From Tenrec ecaudatus (lineage: Eukaryota > Chordata > Mammalia > Afrosoricida > Tenrecidae): a stretch of DNA of 64,000 nt. The notes under the pieces are model-generated. The model had not been told where the DNA came from and ran no database searches. It was given only the letters and a program-made list of their open reading frames with translations. Within the stretch, counting starts at the first letter, position 1. Every line of letters starts with the position of its first letter. This document shows positions 21,555 through 33,230 of the stretch, in pieces. Location of the stretch: NCBI RefSeq assembly GCF_050624435.1, contig NC_134539.1, positions 144,804,025 through 144,868,024 of the forward strand, read 5' to 3'. A program made the translations under genes and the position numbers.

Positions 21555-21645
21555 TTCCTTCTCCTCTGGAGCTGATGGTAGGTTTGAACCACCAGTCTTG
21601 CAGTTAGCAGCCAAAAGTGTAACCCACTATTCTATGGGGCTCCTT
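21555..21645 (-). mobile_element. AfroSINE head fragment
   Basis: GGTTTGAACCACCAGTCTTG to CTATGGGGCTCC. Confidence 0.85.
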
Positions 21646-22465
21646 ACAGGCCTCTGCATTTGGAAGTAAAGGGCCATGACATACTTGGCTCCAGCATCAG
21701 ACATCCCTGTTGCTGCAGGCCCTGTGGGGAGCTGGCTCTGTCTGCCCCCAATTCCACCAGCAGCTGGAGAACAAGCCCCCATAGCTTCTCTGCCTAAACA
21801 TCTTGGGGACGGTTGAGACCCCAGCTGGTCTGCCCCCAGCGGACACCTCTCAAAGGAACTTTAACTGCTGCTGTGCATGCCCCTCTGTGATTCCAGAAAA
21901 GCCTGTGGACCCTGTGCTTGCCCACCCTCCGGAACACTGCTGGGCTTGAGGCTGTCGGGGAGCAGGGCCCTGTCTCGTGCACTGCATGCTCAGATGCTCC
22001 ACACCCTCTGCCCAGGTCAGTAGCTGGAGGCTGACCTTGGGGGTGACACAGGGCTCCCTGCACTCTGGCACCCTGGGGGGCCCAGGCGATAGAGTGATTT
22101 CTGGAGGGGAGGCAGGACAGAGTGGCTGCACGCCTACACTAAGACTTCAGAGCCTGCTCCTCACTGCTCCCCTCGTCAGGGGCTCCCAGACCTGCCCCCT
22201 CACCTGTCCACAGCCAGGATAGAAAAGACCCCCTGCTGTTGCCAGCCTGGGAGCAGCCCCTTCTTTTCACAGTTTCCTTAATCTTGTCGCGCTGCCTTCA
22301 GTAACAGTTGTTCATGAAACACTCTGTGTGAGCATGTCCACCTGCGTGCTGCTAGCACCTCAGGATGGCACCTGGCTAGCCTCTGGGTTGATGCGTCAGG
22401 AGGCCAAACCAGGTGGCAATCTCCCCTCTGCAGACCACGAGGCAGGGAGGACAGTTGTGTGAGAG

Positions 22466-23128
22466 CAGCCACAGCTCACAGTGACCCCATGCACAATGGA
22501 ATGGCACACTGCCTGGCCTGGGCGAACCCCACGATCGGTTGTGGATTGGGCCACTGTGTTTGGTTGTGGCGGAATTGTGGAAGTCGATCACCAGGCCTTT
22601 CTTCTTACTCATCTTAGTATGGAAGTTCTGCGGATACCTATGCAGCCTCCTAGGAACACGTAAGTCTCCAATGTCAGAGGGCTGGTGGCCGTGTTGGATT
22701 ACCCAATATGCAGGGTAAGCACGGGCTCACTTGTGCTCACTTACTGCTCTGTAGTGAACAATTCCACTTTTCTACCACATCAAAGATTTTGCTTCCAGGT
22801 ATGGATGGCAATTATTTGTCCCTCTCCTATCCTTCTTGTGGAATCAAAGCCTCTTTTCAAGTTTATAGTTCCTGGCAGATGGAGTACCTGATAGGCAAGG
22901 TAAGCACAGCTCACCTACATTTACTTCCATCACTTTCTTCCTCCACATCATGTGGGGAAACCCATGTGCAATTGTTTGTTAAAGATTAGTAAGTAAGCAC
23001 AAGGAAGCTCATGCTTACCTTGCATGTTGAGTACTCTACCCCCAGAGGTGGCTGTGCCCAGGGTACCATCGCTGGAATTGAATCCCGATCTCCCACAAGG
23101 TGGTGAAAATTCTACCACAGAGTCTCCA
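22466..23128 (-). mobile_element. AfroSINE2-type SINE split by an insertion
   Basis: The left part (22466-22693) carries the reversed body: CACCAGGCCTTTCTTCTTAC, AAGTCTCCAATGTCAGAG and GGTGGCCGTG. The right part (23047-23128) resumes with GGTGGCTGTG and the reversed tRNA-like head GGAATTGAATCCCGATCTCC. The two GGTGGCYGTG decamers flank the inserted DNA. Confidence 0.75.
22694..23046. mobile_element. 353-bp inverted-repeat insertion, unassigned (DNA transposon/MITE-like)
   Basis: The left end reads CAATATGCAGGGTAAGCACG (from 22704). The reverse complement of the right end reads CAACATGCAAGGTAAGCATG. The match continues for about 42 bp at roughly 83% identity. A third, internal copy of the GGCAAGGTAAGCACAGCTCA motif lies near 22896-22915. 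A 10-bp duplication of the host SINE flanks it. It does not start with the CAGNG ends of hAT elements and I cannot name the family. Confidence 0.6.
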
Positions 23129-23140
23129 ATGCCTGGGACT

Positions 23141-23274
23141 AGTTGGCATCCATGCCCGTGACCTCAAAAAGTTCAGTCGACACCTACAGTTGGCACCCAT
23201 GCCCGTGACATCAGGAAGTTGCCAGCACCCACAATCGGCACCGATGCCTTTGGCCTCAGGAAGTTCAGTGGACT
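23141..23274. repeat. 45-47-bp tandem repeat, three copies
   Basis: Units start at 23141, 23188 and about 23234, each with GGCAYCSATGCC then TGACCTCA-like and GAAGTTCAG-like blocks. Confidence 0.8.
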
Positions 23275-24394
23275 GGACAATGGCAAGGAAATGCCTCCTG
23301 GGGTCCCATCACCTCTCTCCTCAGTCTGAGTTGGTCCCAAGGAAAACCTGCCTCTGGAACCTTTAAGAACCGCCTGATGGAGGAGGCCTGGGTGGAGAAG
23401 GCAGGTTGTGAGGTAGGGTTCATTTCCCACTGGGCTGAGCCCCAAGGCGGCCACAGGCAGCTGTGCAGGCCAGGTGTTCCACAATTGAAGGGTGTCGCTC
23501 CTGTCACAGTGCATGCAAGTGGCTTCCCTCCCAGAGTGCAGTGTGCAGCCTGCACAACCATCTGTGGTGGCCCTGAGGGCAGCCCATTTGCTCTGCTCCC
23601 TGTGGGCCACAGCAGAAAGGGATGACAGGCAGTGGGGAGAGGAGGAGGTGAGGGGACATTGAGGGGAGGCCGAATTCTGGCCTGAAGATTTCAGGTTCCA
23701 GGCTTGGTGGGAGCAGGCTGCCACTGCCCCCAGGCTCCCTGGGAACTGCCTACTGTTTCATTTCACTCCATGACTCAGAATCAAAAATCTTTCTCTTAGA
23801 AAAACCAATCCATGAGCAGGTGCAGAGTGAATTATGCTCCCCCTGAGAGCTCTGGTATCGATCGCCCATAAAATGAAGCCGGTGTGCCCCAGGCGGGGGG
23901 CTGCTGTGAGGAGCTCTGCAGGTGTCCTGGCTAGTGGGAAAGGGGACCACGGCTTCCACATGCTGCTGCGTCCCCTTCCAGGCCCCAGCCCTGGCTTCAA
24001 CCCCTCCTTGATCCCTCTGCTCTCCCCCAGGGAAGAGGCATGGGTCCAGGGCTTGGGGCTGGGCTGTGCTCTGAGGCTCAGCATATACTGGGCTCCAATC
24101 TGGGGGTGTGGTCCAGGCCGGGCCAGGGGTTCAGGGCCAGCCCACAGACAGAGGCAGCTGTCCTCCTGATGCCAGCTCTGCCTCTCCTCATCCCCCACCA
24201 TTCTCAGGGCATCCAGGAAGCATCCTGGGATGGCCTATGCCCCCTGAGGCTGTGTGGCCCTAGTCTACATGGTCCAGCATAGAATGTTGAGGGTGGAGCA
24301 GGGCAATGGGCTTTGTACCACACTCCCCCTGCCCTCGATGCCCAGCCTGGGCAGGGCAGACTCTGTATCTTTATTTTCCCTGGTCCCAGCTCTG

Positions 24395-24525
24395 GAGTCC
24401 TTCAGGTACAATGGTTAAAGCACTTGACCACCAACCCAAAGGTCCATGGTGTGAACCCACCAGTGGTGCGCTGGGAGAAAGGGAGGGCAGACTGCACCTG
24501 TACGATCCACAGCCCTGGAAACTAA
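24395..24525 (+). mobile_element. AfroSINE, 3' truncated
   Basis: GGAGTCCTTCAGGTACAATG through GTGTGAACCCACCAGTGG to CAGCCCTGGAAACTAAAT; the tail is lost. Confidence 0.85.
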
Positions 24526-24836
24526 ATGCTCGTGACCATCAACTACCGTCTGATGCCAGTGGGGTTTTCCCCAGTTCCAGCCAACCAGCTCTTCTGAAGT
24601 TAGCCATGCCCATGTCAGCATCCACCTAGGCCTCAGTTCCCCGGCTGTGCACAGACCTCTCTGCCCAGCACCTCTGTGGTATCCCCCACTAGCGACAGCA
24701 GCCCTCAACACAACTCCATCCTTGGAAGGACTCTGGGATCCAGGAGGGTGTGAGAACCCCACCCCCTCAGGAGACAGGCACCCCCTCCCCACCTCAGGGC
24801 CCATCTCCCTTCCCCCAGTGAAGGGCTCAAACTCAC

Positions 24837-24920
24837 GAAGGAGGTACTCGGAACTGTCATGGTCATAATCGTTGTCCTCGGGGAAGTGATTGATCCGGAA
24901 ACAGTGTCCTTTGTAGATCC
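24837..24920 (-). CDS. CACNG4: CACNG4 coding exon 2
   Basis: This 84-base exon runs from a TTGTTTCCTCAG acceptor to a C|GTGAGTTTG donor. It encodes about residues 75-102, the distal part of the first extracellular loop: [17 protein letters not shown] followed by a [11 protein letters not shown] segment, which identifies gamma-4. The loop contacts the AMPA-receptor ligand-binding domain in TARP complexes. The last Arg codon is split C|GC with exon 3. No first-exon match exists to its right in the window. Confidence 0.97.
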
Positions 24921-27784
24921 CTGAGGAAACAAGGGAAAAGGCTCTCAGGGAACAGGGGTGTGGGGAGGTGGTGGTGGTGTGCGTAGGGGCCTGGTTCAGG
25001 CAGCCCTGGGGTGGAGAGAGAAGACAGCACCCCCTCCCCACCAGGGAGGGCAGACTCAGAGCACAATGGACACCTTGGGGGTATAGTAAGGGCAGGTCCT
25101 CTCAACCTGGGGCAGTGAGGAAGGCCCCCCAAGCAACTGCCGTGAATTCATATGTTCAAGTCGTAGACTCTGGCACCTGCATGTTCCACCCTGTTTGTCA
25201 TTGCTGCTGTGGTCAGGTAAACTACCAGGGGGTCATACTGGGGTAGGGTGGACCCTAACTCAGGCTGGTGTCTGGGCAAGAGCAGAAACAGTGAAATGAC
25301 CCCTGAGGGAAGCAGTGTGAGCAGACAGTGGCAGGCTGGATGTTATGCTGTCACAAGCTGAGGCACACCAGGGCCACCGGAATCTAGAAGAGGCAGGAGA
25401 GGACCCCCACCACCCTACCCCACTTGGCAGCCTTCAGAGAGGGTGTAACACCCTGATTTCAAACTCACAGCTTCTACAGCCATGAGAGTGGCTGTCTCTG
25501 TGTATCTTGTCCGGGTGTGGTGTTTGTGATGGCGACCGTAGGACAAGGACACAGTGGCCATGCCATAGGTGGTCTCACTGGACCCCAGTGAGAGCGGAAG
25601 CCCCTCCTGGGACTACACGTGTCGCACAGCACTGCCCTGGGCCAGCAGGACACATGACCCACACCCAAGGGGCTTGAAAAGCGGCAAGGAATGTGTCTGC
25701 TGGGACTGAGGGGAGGTGGGTGGGTGGGTAGGCTTCCAGGCAGAGAAGACCGAGTGGCAGATGCTGGGTGGGTTTGGAGTTCGGTAGAGTTCAAGGTCAC
25801 TGGAGTCCAGTAGGGTATGGGGAAAGGTGAGGAGGGGTCAGGAGGAAGCCCAGCTCTATCCTTTCCCCCCTCTCGAATGCAGTCATTGTGAGTCCACGTA
25901 CGGCTACTGCCATACTCCACTCTCCCAGTCAGTGTTATCAAAGGAGAAGGATGCAGGGCAGGAGACCCCTCCAGAAGGGCTGAGCCCCCTCCACTCTGAG
26001 AAGTGGAATGCACACAGTGGGAGGCACAACCCAGCCTTCCTTCCTGAATCTTCTCTCCATTTACCAACCCTGCTCCTATCAGAGGCAGGGGGGTGGGGGG
26101 TACCCATGGTGTCATGCCTGGCTGTGTCCAACATCCCCTCCCAGGTCAGCCTCCCCACTCCTGCAGAGACAGAGAGCAAGTGGCTCACCCTGACACTGCA
26201 TGGTCAGGGCTGGGCTGTATCTAATGAGGGCTAGCATCTGCAGCTGCTGCCAAGCCTCCTGCTGGCCTCCAGCGGTCCTCGGGCCATGCCTGACCTCACC
26301 GGACTGAGTACAACCTTGGAGGTACCCCCCTCACAGAACTTCCAACCAGGAGAGCCTCTCCTGAGCTTGGCCACCCCAGCTCCCAATTAGTGGCTCTCCC
26401 AGCTGGACTTCCCAACCCTCCCCACTGTGTCCTTAGCTGTCGCCAAAGAGCTGGGGTGCTCCCAAAGGCCCACAGGTCTGTGGGGGAGCCACTGGGGGTG
26501 TGCTGGCTGGGTCTGGGATGGGGGGGGGAAGGTGGCATGGTGGTCTCCAAGGTAAAATAGGTCACTCACCCCCTTAGCCGCCTCCTCTGTAGAAGGGGAT
26601 TTCTGAAATACCTTTTTTTTTTTAGTCCTACAAAGTATGATTGTATAAGTACTTCTTTCTCATTGTGCAAAACCATACAGAATTTTTAAAGTGGTCCCTC
26701 TCCCAATTCCAAGAAGAAAGAAACCATCCGAAATGTCCCATGTTTTGGGGACCTTATCCTATGTGTGCAGATAATGGAAAGATGGATCTCATGGCCAGGA
26801 GTCTGCCAGTCACCCTGTCACTTGACCTGTGGACAGCATCCCTGGCCAGACAGATCCATCCCATCTTTTGTGAAAGAGGCAATCTCTGAATTGGGCTATG
26901 CCCCGACCCCCCCAGTGGGGCGGGGACTCAGGAGGCTTCCTGTTACTGGTTATTGGTCCAACATGCCCAGGAAAGCCTGTTTGCTTCCTGCTTCTGGAGG
27001 GAATCCTGTTCATGGGGCTAAGTGATAAGCTCAGCCTAGCAGTGGGTTCTAGGGGAGAGCTAAACCTAGCCGGGGGTGGAGGCTGTGCAGGCCCTGCTCC
27101 TCCCAATCCAGGCCCACCAAGACCTCTGCCACCTGGCCACCTCACACATGGCTCCAGCCTCCATATTTGTAGAAGTGGGTAACTACTTCTGTTATCTCAC
27201 TGGATCTTAGGGGGATTGTGGAGGCCACACATGAAAGGCACTGGGAGTGGGGGGACTCTGGCTCCTAGCGATGGCTTAGGGGCGACCCTGACGTGACCAC
27301 TCTCTGAACCCTGTGTTGTGGATCTCTCAGGAGTTGTGGGCATGAGAGCTCATCTCTGAAGGGTCAGGAGGGTGGGGGCATCCTTCCCCCTCAACTCCCC
27401 AGGGCAACCCAGAGCTTGCTCCCATAGAGAAGAGGCCTCCTGGTGGGGCTGGGGTGGGCAGGCTGTCTCCTCCTCTTGCACCGTCTTCTGGCTCCCACAG
27501 CACAGAGGTAACAGGCTCCCAGAGGAAGACAAGGCATCCTCCTCATAGTGGGGTGCTCTGCCCATCCTCCCCTCCCCACCAGCACTTTCTTCTGACTACG
27601 AGAGGCTTCCAAACATTTAGAGATAATGGGTCTAGACAACATCGCTGCATCTCATGCTTGTTGGAACAAGTCAAACACTAAGAGGCAGAAACAAGAAAAC
27701 GAACTCTTGCCTCTCTTCAGATTCACAGGAACTGAGGTGGATGGCCAGCCCCGTGCCCCTTGCCTCTCTCTGCACTCACACCTA

Positions 27785-27811
27785 CACACACACACACACA
27801 CACACACACCC
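27785..27811. repeat. (CA)n microsatellite
   Basis: About 13 CA units. Confidence 0.95.
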
Positions 27812-27920
27812 TGGGGCTCCCCAGGGCTTTAACTAAATCAGTCGTTTATATGAAACAGTTGTACACTCACATGCAGTTGTAAGAAATAATAGACATTTGT
27901 GTACTCATATGCCCAGACTC

Positions 27921-28133
27921 AAAAAACGCCTTGCCATCACATCGATTCCGACTTACCGTGACCCTGTAGGACAGAACAGGACAGAACAGAATTGCCCTAT
28001 GAGTTCCTGAGACTTTCCATCTTTAACAGAGTAGACAGCCTCAACTTTTTCCCATGGAGCAGCTGGTAGGTTTGAACTGCTGACCTTGTGGTGAGCAGCT
28101 CAATGGGTAACCCATGAGGCCACCAGAGCTCCT
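27921..28133 (-). mobile_element. AfroSINE, full length
   Basis: ATCGATTCCGACTTACCGTG to GCCACCAGAGCTCCTTG. A duplicated GGACAGAACA decamer is visible in the body. Confidence 0.9.
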
Positions 28134-28285
28134 TGATCGAGTTTCCCCCAATAGTAACATCCCGTAAAAAGATAGAGCACTATCACAGCCCGGCCCTGAG
28201 GTGGACAGTCAGACACAGAATGTTCCCACACCACGAGCCCTCCCATCCTCAAGTCTCATTGCTCCACACCTAGTGGCCACCACAA

Positions 28286-28850
28286 CACAGGGGAGACAGG
28301 TCGAATTGTGTTCCCACAAAGGTTATATTGAAGTGTTAACCCCTGATACACATGAATGTGACCTTGTTTGAATGAAGGTCTTTGAAGAGGTTAACATGAA
28401 GTCAGATGGGAATAGAAAGGGTCTTATCTACTCTGGGAACCCTAGTGGCACTTCAGTGTAAGCGCTGGACTGCTACCCACAGGTGGACAGTTCAAACCCA
28501 CCGGATTGAGATAGGCTTTCTGCTCCTGTCAAGAGTTGCTGCCGCAGAAGCCCTGTACAGGGTCACGGCGAGTCAGAACCTTTGAGAGGGCAGCGGGTTG
28601 GGTGGTTTTATCCATTATAAGAGGGGAGATGCAGAAACAGACACTGAGGGAAGATGGAGACAGGATGACGTGGTCCCAGGATTGCTGGGCATCACCAGGA
28701 GGTAGGAGAGACGCCCTGGGACAGAGCCTCCCCCATCGTTCTCAGAGGGACTCCTCATGGCCCACACCTCAATTCCAGACTTCTACCTTCTCCGGAGCTG
28801 GGGGAATGCAGAGTTCTGTTTTAAGCTCTTGGTAACAAAAGCTCTAGGAA
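28286..28850 (+). mobile_element. MLT1-like LTR split by an AfroSINE
   Basis: Left part: GAATTGTGTTCCCACAAAGG, GTTAACCCCTGATACAC and GTGACCTTGTTTGAATGAAG. Right part: CCATTATAAGAGGGGAGATG, and GAGTTCTGTTTTAAGCTCTT near its end. This order is that of an MLT1-type LTR. Confidence 0.65.
28435..28603 (+). mobile_element. AfroSINE in an MLT1-like LTR
   Basis: GGAACCCTAGTGGCACTTCA, CAGTTCAAACCCACCGG, tail CACGGCGAGTCAGAACC. Confidence 0.88.
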
Positions 28851-28913
28851 ACAAATCAGACAGCACCTACTTGAGATTCTGGACAATCAAATGAAAGCAC
28901 AGATGACGAGAGA

Positions 28914-28952
28914 GGGGGGGGGGGCTAGAGAGAGAGAGAGAAGAGAGAGACC
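28914..28952. repeat. G-run plus (GA)n tract
   Basis: About 12 G followed by imperfect GA repeats; purine-only on the plus strand. Confidence 0.9.
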
Positions 28953-30127
28953 ATCCTTCAGATACCTGGCAGGTGAGGCCCAGGGTCACTTGTTTCCTCA
29001 CTGATATTTGGCCTTGGCTGCCTCTGTGGGTGAGTCCCTCCCAGATTCTTGGACAGGGAATGTCTTGACCACCCACCATGCTCATCACCCAGGATGGCTC
29101 ATTCATTGCCACCTGACTGTGTCAGATGGTCAACGGGGTGGGATGACCTTCGGTGGCCCTTTTGTAGCCCTGGTGGATACACCCCATGGCCTCAGTATTA
29201 CTCTCTTAACTCTCGGTTGGCCCAGAGGCTAGGTCTGCTGGGATGTTTGACGCCCAGAGCAGTTTCCTGGGAGGTGGAAGTAGTGTCAAAAGCCAGGCCT
29301 CACAGCATGTCTGAGTCAGGAGAGACTGCCTCTCAAGCAGAACCTCCCATTTCGGTTCCCACCCTGGCAGAGGTACTCCCACCCCGCTGCAGTGCTCCTT
29401 CTGATTGGCTTCCTCCCTCCCCCTCTGCCTCTCTTCCTATACCAACCCTGGGCTCCATCATCACCAGCAACCCTTCAGCTCCTTGGGAAGCAGAAGTGTG
29501 GGGCTCGGGTAGGGGTCACACATTACTTGTCCAACTTTCCGGGGTTTGTAGGTGAAGGCCAATGCTGAGGACAAGGTGGCCCACACGCCACCAACACTTG
29601 GCACAGCTTCCTCCTCCTACCAGGTCATAGCTACAGGCAGGAAGCCTGAGGCCTGGCCCACAGCGGGGTCCTCAGCCCTAGTTTAAGGAAGGAGAGACTT
29701 GTGCAGAGAGGGTCTGAGCTGGTGGGAAGTACTCCCACTCCTGCGCTGGTGGAAGCACAAGGAGATTTCTTCCTGGCCCCGCAGCTAAGAACTTAAGCTA
29801 CCTCTCAAATAAGATCTCTAGGATCTACACCTTCAGGCCCTTCCATCAGTTCATTTTATTGGTGGTTCCCAAAGCCCTATCCTGGCTCCCTCCTTTCCAT
29901 CACCTCTCTGGCCCCAACTTTCCAGGCCAGGCCTGGCAGGCTTGCCAGAGCAGGTCTGTGTCCTTCTTTTCTCCGGACCCCATGCTTCTGGTACCGGGGC
30001 CCAGGGTTCCTGTTCACTCATCTTTGTGAGCTTTTGAGTACAACTTGACTCATTTCCTTGACCTGTTCTGCTGGGTAAAATGTTGAGTCCTTCGGATTTC
30101 CCCTTGTTTTTCTGCCAAATTTAATTC

Positions 30128-30300
30128 TGCTATGAGTTGGGTGGCTAAGAGCAAGGTCAGTAGTTTGAAATCACCAGTTGCTTCCTGGGAGAAAGACAGA
30201 GCTTTCTACTCCCATAAAGAGTTACCATCTCAGAACCCAGAGGAGAGGTTCTACCTTGTCCATTAGGGTCACTAGGAGTGGACATGGCCTCGATGGCCAT
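30128..30300 (+). mobile_element. AfroSINE, 5' truncated
   Basis: ATGAGTTGGGTGGCTAAGAG through GGGAGAAAGACAGAGC to the tail GGGTCACTAGGAGTGGACAT. Confidence 0.85.
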
Positions 30301-30486
30301 GTGTGAGGTTTGAGTGAGTGTTGACTTCAGGCAGTCAGGGGACAAATGAATGGTTGATTCGGGAGGAGAGAGAGCTCCACTTCCAGTCCACTTCACGCAG
30401 GTTGTCTCTTGGCGAAGGCCCTGTTTGCTGGTATCTCTTAAGGGAAAGCTAGAGTTGCTCAGGTTTAGATCCGTGCCTGACCCCAG

Positions 30487-30597
30487 GGAGCCCTGGTGGC
30501 GCAGTGGTTACCCTTGGGGCTGCTGGCAGGAAGGTCAGTGGTTTGACCACACTAGCTGCCTCTGCAGGAGGAAGAGGAGGCAATCTGCTTCTGCCGA
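30487..30597 (+). mobile_element. AfroSINE 5' half (left arm of an inverted pair)
   Basis: The best-preserved head in the window: GGAGCCCTGGTGGCGCAGTG. It runs to CAATCTGCTTCTGCC and then meets a copy in the opposite direction. Confidence 0.92.
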
Positions 30598-30715
30598 TTG
30601 AATCAATACTGACTCATGGCAACTCTCTAAAGCCCTGCAGAGTGGCTGGTGGCTTTGAACTGCTGACCTTTCAGGTGGAAGATGATGTTTAAGCACTCCA
30701 CCACCAGGGCTCTCC
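30598..30715 (-). mobile_element. AfroSINE with internal deletion (right arm of an inverted pair)
   Basis: GATTGAATCAATACTGACTC (reversed tail) and GGCTTTGAACTGCTGACC to ACCACCAGGGCTCTCC (reversed head). Confidence 0.9.
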
Positions 30716-32580
30716 CTGCTAAGAGTATAGCCTGGGCTATCCTCTACTCTTCCTTCCTGGGGTGAACTCCAAGTTGGAATTGAGTCCTAACTGAGCTGTC
30801 ATGGGTCCTTGGCTGGCTGCCCCCTGTGGAGGGATCCTGAGGTGCCCCTGGGGTGGCTGGCGTGTGCTCTCCCAGGCACCAGCGCTCCCACTTTCCTGAG
30901 GTGGAGAACCCCTGGAGTGACAGCCCATTAGCCGCCTGCCCCAGAGCATGTTGCCGCCTCATCTGTTAATCCTGAGGGAGGTTGGCCTGCTCTGCAGATG
31001 CCGAGGACAGTTATTTTGGGGGCTGGGAAGGCACAGGCTTGTGACTGTTTACACAGTGAGCGATTTTTGTTATTTCAAAGCACTGCAGACTGTGAGAGAG
31101 GAACGCCCCAATGTGTGCGGTGCTCTGCCCCTTGGAGAGGATTAGGAGCGGATTAAACCCTTCCTTCCTGGAACTTTTCTGGATTTCCTGCAGTGCCTCA
31201 GAGTGAACCAGCGAGTCAAGACAAAGGCAAAGAAGGGACAGAGGAAGGACAAAGAAAGAGGAAAAGGGAAAGACTGGCCCTCCTGGTAGCTCGGAGGTGG
31301 ACTTGGGGTGGGGAGTGAGCGTATGACCAGTGGCAGCTGGGTGAGCCCTGGTGGTGGGAGGCAAGGAGGCAGCACTTCAGTCTCCTGTGGGTGGTCTCCC
31401 TCAGGGCAGTGATAGCCATGCCTGGAGGTCATGGCCCCATGGACAGTTAGGGGAGCCAAGGGGCCCAGAGACTAACACCTAGGAAGCCCTTGGAAAACTG
31501 GGGTGTCAATCACCCTATGAGGTATTTCAGAGGTGCTGGGATCTGATGGGGCTCTGTAACGGGCCACCTCGGGGTGTCATAATTGGGGGTGACAGGAGGG
31601 AAGAGAGTTGGAATGTGACCCTTCCCGGGCGCCCTCGTTGCTCACACAGATGCTCGTCGGTCCTGGCCTCTGTCCGTCTCACAAATTAGTGGCAGCCACA
31701 GATACTTGTTGAGAGGGCTGGGACACTCTCTTGGCCCACCCTTTACTAGGCCTGCTCTGCTCCGGGGCCCACCCCTCTGCTCAGCGACACCAACCATCCC
31801 CGGCTTTCTGCCTGCAGTGCTGGGCTGGTGGCCTGGAGGAAGGGCAGCTGGCAGCTGGAGAGTTCTGTCCCCGTCCCCGGGTCTCCCTGGCAGCTGAGGA
31901 TGGGCCTCAGTGGGTTAGCATTCCCATCCTCCACTCTGGGGCTGGGCTAGGGCTCCTAGCAGGCTGGGTCCAGTGGCCCTTGGCGATGACCCACTCAAGG
32001 GCGCTCTTTGCATTCAGCTTTCCTGTCTGTGGGTCACCATCTCCCCCTGAGCCTGCCCCTCGTACCATGCTAGCATGCCAGTCCTGGGCTTGGGCTCCGG
32101 CTAGTTGCCTGTGTGGAGCCCGGCCTGTGCACTAGCCACCTCCTGTGTAGAGAAGCATGGAGGTGAGAGGTGTAGAGACAGTGGAAGACCTGCAGATGTC
32201 TTCTGGCCGAGGCCAGCTCTGAGGTTCTAAGGCCATGAGGCACAGTTTCTCACAGGCCCTATTTCATAGCAGAGGATCCTGAACCAGGCACCAGGCAACC
32301 CATGGAATCCAGATTCCCGAAGCCTCGGAAGGACTCTGCCTACCTCACCTGATGCCATCCTTCCTGTGCATATATAGAGCGGGCTCTGCGGGCAGTGGGG
32401 TCCCTTGTCCTCCTCCTCAAGACATAGCTGGAAATGAGACCAGATGGCATCCAAGAGCCCAGGGGTGGCTTTAAACAAAACTCTAGGTCTTGGGAAATAA
32501 GGCAGTCCCAGTTCCCTTTCATTCCTTCCTTCCCTCTAAAAATCCAAAGGGATCAGAAAGTTGGGGAGCTAAGAAGCTGA

Positions 32581-32757
32581 TAGCATCACTGCTGCTGATT
32601 GGATTCTGACTCATAGAGACCTTATGGGTTTCTGAGCCTGTAACTCTACGGGAATAGAAAGCTTCATCTTTCTCTCTGGGAGTGACTGGTGGTTTCGAAC
32701 CATTGACCTGGAGGCTAGCAGCCTAGCATGTAATCCACTATGCTACTAATACTCCTT
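32581..32757 (-). mobile_element. AfroSINE, near full length
   Basis: GGATTCTGACTCATAGAGAC, TAACTCTACGGGAATAGAAA, GGTTTCGAACCATTGACC. Confidence 0.9.
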
Positions 32758-33050
32758 GAGATTCAGCGTCAGGGGGATTTAATAAAGCTGAGGGGAAGCA
32801 CCGACTGGGAACCCAGACTGTTGTTTGGGGTGTACATCCCTGCAAGGTGGCCAGGGCAGGCACAGGGCACAAGGGAGCCACTGTGGATGGAGGCAGGCCA
32901 GGAGGGCAGTGCTGGGTTTCAGGGACCTCAGCGGGCACTGTGTGGTTGAACAGCAGTGGTCAGGGAGGCAGGGACAGAAGAAATTGAGATAGGGTGGGGC
33001 ATCTTGCATGAGCTGAGATGGGGTTTTACTGTGCAGTTTCCGTGGGAGTA

Positions 33051-33230
33051 GGAGCTTGTGGCATAGTGAGTGCCAGATTAGGCTGCTGACCTCAAGGTCA
33101 AGGTCAGTAGTTCAAAACCATCAGCCCACAGGAGAGAACAAGGTATGCTATTCTCATGAATAATTACAGTCTCAGAAACCCACAGGACCGGTCTACTCTG
33201 CGATGAGTCGGCACCAACCGATGGCAGTGT
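33051..33230 (+). mobile_element. AfroSINE, near full length
   Basis: GGAGCTTGTGGCATAGTGAG, CTCAGAAACCCACAGGACCG, tail GATGAGTCGGCACCAACCGA. Confidence 0.88.

Larger units (their letters stand above)
16669..24836 (-). other. CACNG4: CACNG4 intron 2
   Basis: 8.2 kb with consensus splice ends. It is rich in retroelements: a MIR pair, an MLT1-like LTR with an AfroSINE, two AfroSINE2-type elements (one split by an inverted-repeat insertion), an RTE 3' fragment and an L1 relic. Stretches 18300-19550 and 21650-22460 show no element I recognise and no conserved open frame. Confidence 0.9.

Noticed and set aside
24415..25041. 208-codon frame taken as one protein
   Set aside because: Only the 28 codons bounded by the acceptor at 24921 and donor at 24836 match CACNG4; the rest is intron read-through.
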